From NCBI GenBank assembly GCA_009692535.1, contig SHYZ01000011.1, forward strand, positions 1-35,915: a stretch of 35,915 bases of DNA. The letters are read 5' to 3'. A model generated the notes under the pieces. That model was not told the origin of the DNA. It was given only the letters and a program-made list of their open reading frames with translations, and ran no database searches. This document shows positions 8,873 through 20,800 of this stretch, piece by piece (the stretch's first letter is position 1; every line of letters starts with the position of its first letter). Made by a program: the position numbers and the translations under genes. This DNA comes from Myxococcales bacterium (lineage in GTDB: Bacteria; Myxococcota_A; Polyangia; Haliangiales; SHYZ01).

Positions 8873-11800
8873 GTGTTCCCCGCGGCGCGCGCGCGTCTCC
8901 GACTTTTCCTCAGCGTGACCGCGGCCTTCGCGGCACTGGGCGCGGCGATCCACCCGGCGCACGCGTTGGTCGAGGGCGCCACGCCCTCACCGCTCGACTC
9001 GTATCGCGTCTTCGGCGACGGCATCGCCATCGGCAACAGCCTGATGGAGAACCCGCCGCCGAACGCCTACGTCAACAGCGAGCTCCTCGCTGAGTCGACC
9101 GCCAACCTGAACGGTCTCCCCTCCGACGCCGGCCTGCAGGCGGTCTACCTCTGGTGGTCCGGCTCGCTCGCGTCGGGCGAGGGGATGGCCGACATCGATA
9201 CGGACGCGCTCCTCTCCCTGACCGACGGCTCGTCGATGAACGTCTCGGCCGACGACTGCCAGCTGATCACCACGTTCCCCGGCGCGTCGCCGATGTCCTT
9301 CTACTACTGCCGCGCTGACGTCACCGCGTTCGTCGACCTCCACCCCGGCCCGTTCTCCTGGAACGGCGCCTACACCGTCGGCGACGTCTACGCCGACCCC
9401 GGCCTCGTCACCGGTTTCGGCTGCGCGTTCACCGACCCGCGCTGTCAGGCCAAGTACGCCGCGTGGTCGATGGTCTTCGTCTTCGACTCGCCGACCGAGA
9501 CGCTGCAGCGCGACGTCATCCTCTATGACGGCTTCGTGCACATGGACGAGACCGGCGGTGCCGGCGGTTCGTCGGGCATCGTGAACTTCAACATCGGCGG
9601 TTTCCTCGTCGGCACCCCCGCAGAGGTCGAGTTGACCTACTTCGGCCTCGAAGGGGACCAGCAGCTCGGCGCCGGTCCCGGCGGGCACTGCGACACCTGC
9701 CCCGACTTCTTCGCGGTGAACGGCTCCAACCTCACCGACGGGTTCAACCCCTCGGGCAACAGCTACAACTCGTCCGACGCGCTCGGCCTCGACATCGACG
9801 AGTTCCGCATCGGCACCTCGGCCGGCGGGCTCGGCGTCCTCGACACCGGCGACACGATGGCGAGCATCTCGACCGGCACCGGCGACAACATCCGCGAGGG
9901 CGGCGGCGCCGACACCGGCGAGTCGGTGTTCCTCGGCTACGTCTTCTTGCGCGTGAACCGCCCGTCGCCGAACTTCCGTGGCGCGGCCACACAGAAGATC
10001 GCCGACCCGCCGAGCGCGGCCACCGGCGAGACCATCTTCTACAGCATCAACCTCGCCAACCAGGGCTCGCTCGCCGCGACCGGCGTGAGCTTTTCCGACA
10101 CGATCCCGGTCGGCGCGACCTATGTGGCCGGGTCGCTCCGCATCGACGGCGTGGGCTGCACCGACGCTGCCGACGCCGACTCCTGCCGCGTCACCGGTGG
10201 CGTGGTCACGATCAACCTCGGCAACATCCCGTCGGTCGGCGACAACGACCGGCAGATCACCTTCCGCGCGACGATGGCGGCGACCGGGATCGGCGAGGTC
10301 GTCTGCAACACCGCCGTGGTCTCATCCATCGAGACGCCCACGCCGAACTCGATCGGCCCCGCCTGCACCACCGTCGAGAGCGCGACGATCGGGCTGCCGA
10401 CCAAGTCGGCGGTCGACCTCACCGGTGGCGCGACCGGGCCGGGCGACATCATTCAGTACACGGTCTCGATCCCGGGCGATCCGTCGAGCCCCACCTCGGG
10501 CGTGTCGTTCACCGACGACGTGCCGGCGCACGTCACGCTGCTCGCCTACACCTCGCCGGGCGGCGGCGCGGTCGACGGGTCGGTCTTCGTCGGTGGCGCG
10601 TTTGGCAACGGCCGCGTCTCCTACTCGGCGATCACAATCCCGTCGGGCGGCACGGCGACGATCACGATCACCGTCCGCGTCGACGACGAGCCCGCCTGGG
10701 TCGCCGACGGCGTACCGGCAGCGAACATCCACGGCCAGACCGTCTGCAACCAGGGGCAGGTGAGCGCGGGCTTCCTGCCGATGCCGCTCCTCACCGACAA
10801 CACCAGCACGCCGGCGGCGCCCGACGCGAGCTGCCTCACGATCACCTACGCGCCGCTCTTTGGCGGCTCGTCAAAGACCGTGGTCGACGACGACGGCGGC
10901 GGGCTCGAGCCGGGCGACACGCTCACCTACACGATCCAGCTCGCGAACTCGGGCAACCGGCAGGGGACGATCACGCTCACCGACCCGATGCCCGCGGCGG
11001 TCGAGAACTTCACGCTGCTGACGCCGCTCCTCGGCGCGACGTTTACGCCGGCGCCGGCGGGGGTGAACGGCACCGGCGAGCTGTCGGTGACCGGGCTCGC
11101 CGTAGCGCCGGGCACGACGGCGACGATCCAGTTCCGCGTGCGCGTGCAGGCGCTGGCCGCCGACGGGACCGTCGTCGTCAACAGCGCGCAGATGACCGTG
11201 GCCGAGCGCGTGGCCGAGAACCGCATCCTCACCTCGGCTGCGCTCACCGTCTTCTCGCGCCCCGACCTCTCGGGTCTCTCCAAGTCGGTCACCGACCTCG
11301 ACGGCGGCACGGTCGAGCCCGGCGATACGCTGCGCTACGACCTCGGCGTCACCAACACCGGGAACCGACCTGCAACGATGATGGTGCTCACCGATCCGGT
11401 GAGCGTGAACCTCACCACGATCACCGTCGTGGGCGGCGTCTTCGATCCCGGCACGCGCACGATCACCTGGTCAGTGGCGTCGCTCGCGATCGGCGAGACG
11501 TTCAACGCGTCGTTCACCGCGGTGGTCGTGAGCCCGCTCGCGAACGGCACGGTGATCGACAACCAGGCGACGATCGACTCGGTCGAGGCGTCGCCCGCCG
11601 AGGTCTCCGACGATCCGGCCACGGTCGCCGGCAACGATCCCACGCGGGTCACGGTGGTCAGCGCGCCGAACCTTGCCGCGGCGCAAAAGTCGGTGGTGGA
11701 TCTCGACGGCGGCACGTTCGAGCCGGGCGACATCGTCGAGTACACGCTGACCGTGTCGAACGCCGGGTCGGCGATCGCGACCGACGTCGACATCACCGAT

Positions 11801-14800
11801 CCGGTCGATGCGAACCTCACCGCGGTGACACCGCAGGACGGCGGCGTGTTCGCGGGCGGCGTCGTCACTTGGTCGCTTGGCGCGGTCGGGCCCGGCGCGA
11901 GCCGAATCGTTCGTTTCCAAGCCACCGTGCGCACGCCACTCCTCGCCGGCACCGTCGTGTCGAACCAGGCGAGCGTGACCACGCCCGAGCTGGTCGGGGC
12001 GACGCCGACTGACGACCCGGCGACCGCGGCGATCGACGACGCGACCAGCTTCATCATCGACTCGGCGGCCATCCTCACCACCTCAATCATCGCGGTGGTC
12101 GACGTGAACGGCGGCGCGACGCAGCCGGGCGACCTGCTCCGCTACACCGTCACGATCACCAACACCGGCACTTCGCCCGCGACCGGACTCGCCGCACAGG
12201 TCGCGCTCGCCGTCGGGCTCGGCGCGGTCGTGCCCGAGGACGGCGGCGCCTTCGCCGGTGGCGTCGTCACCTGGAGCCCCGCCGGCACGCTCAACCCAGG
12301 CGGCGCGCCGGTGGAGGTCCACTTCACCGCGACCGTCGCAGCCGGCGTGGGCAACGGCACGACGATCTGCGAGACCGCCGTGGTCGACAGCGCGCAGTCG
12401 TTGCCGTTCACCACCGCCGCGGCGTGCATCACCGTGGTCTCTCGCCCCGACTTCGCGGCGAGTGAGAAGGTGGTGATCGATCTCGACGGCGGCGTGGTCG
12501 AGCCGGGCGACGTGCTCGAGTACCAGATCGCCGTCGTGAACGCGGGGACAGAGGCGGGCTCGCCGGTCGTCGTCACCGACGTGGTCGACCTCAACCTCGG
12601 CACCGTCACGCCGGCCAGTGGCGGCGTGTTCGACGCGGCGACGCGCACCATCACCTGGACGATTCCAACGGTTGCCGCCGGCACGTCACAGGTCGTGACC
12701 TTTCGCGCCACGGTGGCGCTGCCGCTCGACGACGGCACGGTGATCGCCAACCAAGCCGACATCATGTGCGCCAACGGCTGCCCGGCGCCCGAGCCGACCG
12801 ACGATCCGCTCACCGCCGCGCCCGACGACCCCACGCTCGTCGTCGTCGCGTCCGCGCCTGACTTCATCGTCGCCAAGACGTTCGTGGACGACGACGGTGG
12901 CGTACTCGATCCGGGCGACGCGGTGACGTACACGATCACTCTCACCAACGAGGGCGACAGCTGCGCCGACCTCGTGCGCATCACCGACGCGCTCGCCGCC
13001 GCGCTTGGACCGGCAGTGCCCGGCGCGGGCGGCACGTTCGACGCTGGCACCGGCACGGTCACCTGGGACTCAGCCGGCACGCCGGCGCTGCTCCGGCTCT
13101 GCCCGGGCACGACGGTGACGTTGCCGATCGCGGTGCCGATCGACTTCCCGCTCGCCGACGGTACCGCCATCTGCAACCGCGCGAGCGTGACCAGCGAAGA
13201 GGTCGTGACCCCGGTCGTCTCCGACGATCCTGCGACCCCCGCGCCCGACGACGCGACCTGCACCGTCGTGGTCTCCGGCGCGCTCTTTACCGGCGCGACC
13301 AAGATCGTGACCGACGCGGGCGGCGCACCGTTTTCGCCCGGCGACGTCGTGACCTACACCATCGCGTTCACGAACGCGGGTAACGCCGACGCGACCGGCG
13401 TGGTCGTGCGTGACCCGATCGATCCGGCGCTCGTCGTTGTGACGCCAGGGCAGGGCGGCACGCTGGTCGGCGGAGAGGTCGTCTGGGACTCGATCGGTAC
13501 GCCCGAACTCGCGACCGTCACCGTCGGCGAGACGATCACGCTGACCGTGACCGCCACCATCGGCAGCCCGCTCGACGACGGCACACCGATCCTGAACCAG
13601 GCCACGATCACGGCGGCGGTCGGCCTCACCACACCCGCGCTCACCGACGACCCGGCGACGGTCGCGCTCGACGACCCGACGATCATCCTCGTCACCGCGA
13701 GCGCCGTCGTCACCGCCACCAAGACCGCGCTCGACGAGAACGCCGGCGTCGCCGCACCGAACGACATCTTCCTCTACACGATCACGCTAGCGAACGCCGG
13801 CGACGCGATCGGCCGCAACGCGGTCGTCACCGATGCGCTCGCGCCCGCGCTCGCGTTTGTCGAGGCGCTCGACGGTGGTGTCTACGATGCGGCCAGCCGC
13901 ACGATCACCTGGAGCATTGCGGCAGTCGTCCCGGCCACGCCGTCGGTCGCCCGCTTCCGTGCCCGCGCGGCGGCCCCGATCGCGACCGGCACGGTGATCT
14001 CGAATCAGGCCAGCTTCATCATCGAGACGGTGCCGGTCCCCGGCCTCTCCGACGATCCGAGCACCCCGCTGCCCGGCGACCCGACGCTGGTGGTGATCGT
14101 CGCCGCGCCCGAGCTCAGCACGTCGGTAAAGACGGTGGTCGGCGCCGGACCGGGCGACATCGTGACCCCGGGCACGCTGCTCACCTGGGAGATCCGCGTC
14201 GTGAACAGCGGCGACGCGGCCGCGAACGCAGTGGTCGTGACCGACAACGTCGACCTCACGCGCCTCGAGGCGATCGTGCCGCTCGACGGCGGCGTGTTCG
14301 ACGTCGCGACCGGCGTGCTCACCTGGTCGATCGCGCAGGTGCTCCCCGGTATCGACGCGGTGGTGCGCTTCACCAGCCAGGTCCGCGCCGACGTGCCCGA
14401 CGCTGTCGTCGTGGCCAACCAAGCGCAGGTTTCCTCGGCCGAGACGCCGACCGGCGTGCTCACCGACGATCCGGGTGACCCCGAGCTCGACGATCCGACC
14501 GACCTCTTCACCGACGCCACGCCGGAACTCACGGTCGAGAAGACCGTCACCGACGACAACGGTCTCGCGTTCTCGCCCGGCGACCCGGTGACGTACTCGA
14601 TCCGCGTCACGGTGGCCGGCCCGGCGCACGCCTACTCCGTCGTGGTCACCGACCCGGTGAGCCCGCGTCTCGTCGACGTCGTGCCTGGGCAGGGCGGCGT
14701 CTTCGCCGGCGGCGTGATCCGCTGGGACACGGCGACCACGCCCGCGCTCGCGCACCTCGTCCCCGGCGTGGCGACCACGCTCACCTTCGCAGCGCGCATC

Positions 14801-17800
14801 GCCGACGACGCGACGAACGGCGAGCTGCTCGACAACCAAGCTGCAGTCGGCGCAGGCGGGCTGGTCGCGCCGGTGCCGTCCGACGATCCGGGCACGCCGA
14901 CCGCCGACGATCCGACGCGCCTCGTGGTCGTCGCCGGCCCGCTGCTCCGCGTCGAGAAGACAGTCGTCGACGAGAACGGCGGCGTGGTGGTGCCGGGCGA
15001 TCTCCTCGAGTGGACGCTCGTCGTCGAGAACGCCGGCAGCGAGACCTCTCCTGCCACGCTGCTCTTCGATCCCGCGCCGGCCCAGACCGAGTACGTCGCC
15101 GACTCGACCACCGCCGACGGCGTCCCGCTCGCCGACGGGCCGGGCGGAGTCTCGCCGCTCGCTGTCGCGCCTGGCGTCCTTGTCGACGGTGCCGGCGGCG
15201 CTGGCAGCGGCGATCTTCTGCCCGGCGCCCGCGTCACCTTCACCTTCAGGACGCGCGTCGCGGCGACCGCACTCGGCGGCACGCTCATCGCCAACCAGGG
15301 CTTCGCGTCAAACCGCCTCGGCGCGAGTGCTCCCTCCGATGACCCGGCCACGCCTGCGCCCAGCGATTCGACCATCGTCGTCGTCGGCGGGGGACCGATC
15401 CTCGCCGGCGCGATCAAGACCTACGACCCGGTGCCGGTGGGCGACGACGGCGACGGCCTGTTCCAGCCGGGCGAGATCGTCCACTACCGCGTGAGCATGA
15501 CCAACAGCGGCGCGTCCGACGCGCACGGCGTGACTCTTGTCGACGCGCTGCCCGCCGGTGGCGAGTGGGTCGCCGGTTCGCTTCGCCTCGACGGCGCATC
15601 GCTCACCGATCCCGCCGACGGCGATGCCGGCGAGGTGGTCGGCGGTCGACTCACGGTCCGCGTCGGCGACCTTGCGGCCGGCACGACCGCGCTCGTCGAG
15701 TTCCGCGTGCGCGTGGGCGTCGGCGCGCTCGAGCTCGTGAACCAGGGCGAGGTCACCTCCGACGAGACCGCGTTCGAGCTGACCGATGCCGACGGCAACG
15801 ACGGCAACGGCGACCAAGAGACCATCACGCCGGTCGGCGATCGTCCCGCGCTCACGCTCGCCAAGACCGTTGCCGACGCAAACGGTGGCGTCGTCGAAGC
15901 AGGTGACGAGCTGCTCTACACGCTCCAGCTCGGCAGCCAGGGCAGCCTCCCGCTCGCCGACCTCCGGCTCGAGGACCTGCTCCCCGTCGGCGTCAGCTAC
16001 GTCCCCGGCTCGACGGTCTGGCCGGGGCTCCCCGCCGATCCGTTCGTGCCGTCACCGACCGGCGGCTCGCTGGTGCTTGGCGGCCTCACGCTCGCGCCGG
16101 GCGAGACCCTCACGATCACCTTCCGCGCCATCGTCCAGCCAAACGACGCCGAGCCGGCCGAGCCGATCTGCAACGACGCCACCGCGACTGTCGCTGGCAT
16201 CGAGGTGGTCTCCGCGCCGGCCTGCGTCACCATCGGCGGCGTTCCCGGCGTCGGTCGCCTCGTGGGGCGCGTCTTTATCGACGGCGACGAGCGCGACCGC
16301 GTCTACGTCGAGGCGGACGATCAGCCGCTCGCCGACGTGCAGCTCCAGATTCTGCGCGCCGAGGCCCCCGGCGGCTCACCGCTGGTCGGCCTTGTCACCG
16401 ACGCCGAGGGGCGCTACCGCGTGGACGGCCTCCCGCCGGGTCGCTACGTCGTGCGCGCGCTCTCCTCGCGTGGCGCGCAGCTCGCCGAGGTGGGCGGCCT
16501 CGTGGTCGAGGGCGGCGTCGACCTCGATCGCGACGTGCTCGTCGATCCTTCCGGTCGCGTCTACGACTCCACCACCGGCCGCACGCTCGCCGACGTGCAG
16601 ACCTTCCTCTTCTACGACAGCGAGGACGAGACTGAGCCGGGCGTCCTCGTCCCCGCCGACCGCATGGGACCGGGCCAGCAAGGGCAGCGCACCACGCCCG
16701 AGGGCATCTACAAGTACGACGTGCTGCCGGGGCGACGCTATCGCCTCGAGCTCGACACCACGACGTCGACCTGGGTCTTTCCGTCGCAGCGCATCCCCGC
16801 GACGCCCGGGTTCGCGCCACCGGGCGACGTCGTTGCGAACGCAGCGCCGAGCGTCGCACCGGGCGCGAAGCAGACCTGGTACCTCCGCTTTTATCCGGTC
16901 GACCCCGGTGATGACGTGCGCCGCAACCACGTCCCGCTCGATCCACTCGCGACGCAGGTGCGGCTCGACAAGCGCGCTGACCGCCCCGAGGCGACGCTCG
17001 GCGACATCGTTGTCTACACGGTCGCCGTGAAGAACCGCTCGCCGCGCGATCTCGACGGCGTCTACCTGCTCGACGCGCCGGCGCGTGGTCTCTCGTACCT
17101 GCGCGGCCACGCCGCGGTCGAGATCGTGAGCGGCACCGAGGTGACGCGCCTGCAAGCGGGCAACGGCGGCTTCGGCGATCTCCTCACCGCGGGCGGCAGC
17201 GGCCGGCTGGTCCGCTTCGGTCCGTTCGATCTCCCGGCGGGCGGGCAGCTGACGCTCACCTATCAAGTCGTCGTCGGACTCGACACGCGCAAGGGCGTCT
17301 ACGAGAACCGCGCTGTACTCGCCGACGCGGCCGGCGTGGAGTTGTCGAACTCCGATCGCGTGCCGCTGCGCGTCGCTGATGATCCTGACTTCGACCTCGC
17401 GCTGCTCGTCGGGCGGGTCTTCTGCGACGACGACGGCGACGGTCGCCACGATTGGCCGGCCGAGGGCGGCGTCCCCGGCGCGCGCGTCTACATCGACACC
17501 GGGTCGTACGCGGTCGCCGACCAACACGGCCGCTGGCACCTCTCGCAGGTCGAGCCGGGGCTGCGTCTGCTCAAGCTCGACATCGCGACGCTGCCGCCGG
17601 GCTCGACGCTGGCCGGCGATGCGATGCGCCTGATGCACATGACGCGCGGCCTCCCCGACCGCGCGAGCTTCCCGGTGCGCTGCGGCAAGTCGTCGTCGGT
17701 CACCACGACCGACACCGACGTGGCGACGATCTCGCTCTCGGGCAAGACGGTAAAGGGCGCTGCGACGTCGACGTCGCCCAAGCTGCCCAAGACCTCGGTG

Positions 17801-20800
17801 ACCGTCACGGGGGATCTCGCCGCGATGACGGTCGCGATCGACGGCGCGCCGCTCGCGCTGCCAGCCGCCACGCTCGCGCTCGCGGTCGACGCCGCGCTGC
17901 TGCTGCCGCCGGCGGCTGACGCGGCCGCCGACGCGGCTGTCGACGCTCGTGGCGCTCCGAACCTCGCCGCACCGCTGTCGGGTGGCTTTGCCCCCGCGCC
18001 GATTCTGCAAGGCGCGTGGAGCGCTACGAGCGACGCGGCGCGCTGGGTGCTCGAGGTGTCGCGTGTTGCGGCGTCGGGCGACCGTGTCGTGGTGCGGACA
18101 GCGTCGGGTGATGGCGCGCCCGGTGCGTTCGCTTGGGACGGCAAGGGGGACGATGGCCAGGTGGTCGCGTCCGACGCGATCTACACCGCACAGCTTCGTG
18201 TCGTGGCGACCGACGGCGCCGAAGCGTCGAGCGCGCGCGTGACCTTCGGCGTCGCGTTCGGCGTGCCGAAGGCGCCCGAGCGCGTCGAGACGCTACGCGG
18301 GACGTTCTTCGGCGTGAAGCGCCGTGTGCCGATCGTGAAGCCCGCGCTCAGGCGCCAGCTGATCGCGCTGGCGCGCACGGTCCCGAAGGGCGCTGTTCTC
18401 GAGGTGGAGGTACATGGCGACGGGCGCGGCGACGTGCTCAGGTCGGTGGCGGCCACCCAGGCGCAGGCCGATGCGGCCCGCGCGGTGCTCACGGGGCTCG
18501 ACTCCGGCGCGGCGCGCATCGTCGCGCGCGGTCGCGGAGGGCTCGAGGCGATCGCCGGCACGCGCACCCGCACCGACCGTGCGAAGAACCAGCGCGTCGT
18601 AATCCGAATCGTGCCCCCGCCGCCCAAAGTGGCGGGGGGAACCGTGCCGGCGCCCGCGAAGGTGACGCCCGATGCATTGGTCGAAGGCGAGCCGGCCACC
18701 GTCGACGAGGCTGGCCACTTCGTGCGCAACGTGCCGATTCCCGCCGACGGCACGATCACTCTCGACCTCCTCGGCGCCGACACGCGGCGCGTGATGGTCG
18801 TGATCCGCGTGGGCGATGGCACGAGCGGCGTGGCCGCGGCGCCGACCCGCAAGGTCACAGTGGCTGGCGACGTTGCGACCGGTCGTCTCACGGTGGATGG
18901 TCAGCCGGTCGACGGCGCGCTGCTCGGCGTGTCGCTCGCATTCGCCGGCGCGACGCCGGGCGCTTCCTCGACGACTGCGGAGCCGCGCTTCGACATCGTG
19001 ACGCCGCCCAGTCCTCGTCGGGCGCGTGGCCGTCGGCGTGGCCCGCCGCCTGCGCCAGCGAAGGCACACCTCGATCGTTCGGTGGCGTTCGACCTCGTCG
19101 TGCCCGAGGGCGTGAGCGGCGGTCGATGGGAGCTCGTGATCCGCCCCGAGCTCCGCGATGGAGCGCGCGCGGCACCGGTCTACCGACAGGACGGCGATGG
19201 TCGCCCACCGCCGCTGCTCTCGTGGGACGGCCTCACGCCGGGCGGCGAGCTCGCGGTCCGAACCAGCGCGCGCTACCTCGTCGAGTTTGTCGTGGAAGAT
19301 GCACGCGGCGGTCGCGCCGACGCCGCGCCGCGCAGCTTCACCATCGGGGCCGCGCCCGGTGCGCTGGCGGCGATTGAGGCGAAGGGCACGCTCTTCGACA
19401 AGAAGGGCGCGCCGACCGCGGCGCTCAAGAAGGCGCTGGTCCGGCTCACCGCCGCAGCGCGCAAGCGCTCGCCGTCGGACCTCTTCCGTATCGCACTCGC
19501 GGTCGCTCTGCGTGGCAAGGACGCGGCGCAGCCGGAGTTCACCGTCGCGGCGCGTGCGTCCACGCTCAAGATCGCGCTGGCCAAGCTCGGCGCGCCGGTC
19601 GCACGAATCGACGTCGTCGTCGCGCCGGCAGTCCCGGCGCCTGCGGTCGCACGCCGGCGGCCGCGCGCGGGCAAGGTCGTCGACTCGGTGCGGATCACCG
19701 CGCACTCGCCGACCAGCGCCGCAGCCGCGCGAGTCGTGGTCGCAGGACGCACGGTCGGCATCAGCGGGACCGAGTTCACCACCACCGCAGACCTGCCGGT
19801 GCCGGGCGCGCTGGTCATCGAGCTGACTTCGGCCGATGGACGGCGCGCGACCTTCACGCTGCCGGTCGCAGCCGCGGCGGGCGACACCGTGCCTGACTCG
19901 CCTTCGGTCGCGCCTGCTGGCGCCACGATAGACTCGTCGCGCCCCGGCAGCAGCGACGACGCGCTCGCCCCCGGCGCCGCCGGCGCACCTGGCGCGCCCG
20001 TCGCGGGCGCACCGGGTGGCCGCGATGATGTGCTCGCCCCGGCGGATAACGCCGACGCTGCTGCGGCGACCACCGCGCGCCTCGCCCCCGGCCCGGCGCT
20101 CACGCTCGAGTTGGCACACGATGCGTCGGAGTTTGGCGGCGCCGAGCTCGATGCCGCGCTGTCGGATCCCGTCGCTGCGGGCAGCAAGGACGCAGCCAAG
20201 CCCGCCCCGGAGTCGCGCGTCATGGTCGACGCCACGTCCGGCGCGCGAATCAATGTCCCCAATGCGGTGCGCGCGGCCGACCTCGTCGTCTCGCTGCCAC
20301 CACGCGGGCTACGGCTTCGCTCGCCGGAACTCTGGCTCGCTGCGCGCACGCACAAGACCAACCGCCTGCGCGTGAACGGTCGCGAGGTGCCGGTCGATGC
20401 CGATGGCCGCTACGCCGCGCTCATCACGTTGCCGCTCGGCGCGTCCACGCTCGTCGTCGAGGCGACCGACGTCGACGACAACGTGGCGCGGATCAGCTGG
20501 CCGGTCGCGGTCTCCGAGACAGAGCACTTCCTGCTCGTGCTCGCCGACGGCGCGATTGCATCGGCCAAAACCGGCGACGGCTGGAGCGCCGACGGCGCCG
20601 CGCTCGACGGCTGGGGGCAGCACGACAGCGTGGTCGCCGGCTCGGCAGTGCTCCACGGCCGCGTGGCCGCCTACTACAAGGGACGCTTTAGCGCCGGCAA
20701 GACCCTCGGTCCGGTCAAGGTCACGGGGCACCTCGACACTGCGAAGCAGTCCGCCTTCGAGGAGTTCTCGGACACGTCGATCGATCCCGAGGAGGAGCAG

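Noticed and set aside
7173-8918. Long + strand ORF (581 aa) antisense to the TPR-peptidase gene
   Set aside because: Arg/Glu/Val-rich composition typical of shadow frames in GC-rich DNA; the opposite strand has clear TPR and HExxH motifs.
12142-13302. Minus-strand ORFs (386 aa and others to 15417) antisense to the DUF11 repeat region
   Set aside because: Shadow ORFs of a repetitive high-GC gene; the sense frame carries recognisable repeats and no antisense domain or signal was recognisable.
9985-16245. Possible CRISPR or DNA-level tandem repeat
   Set aside because: The periodicity is at protein level (about 125-157 aa) with diverged nucleotides in one open frame; no short identical repeats with unique spacers.
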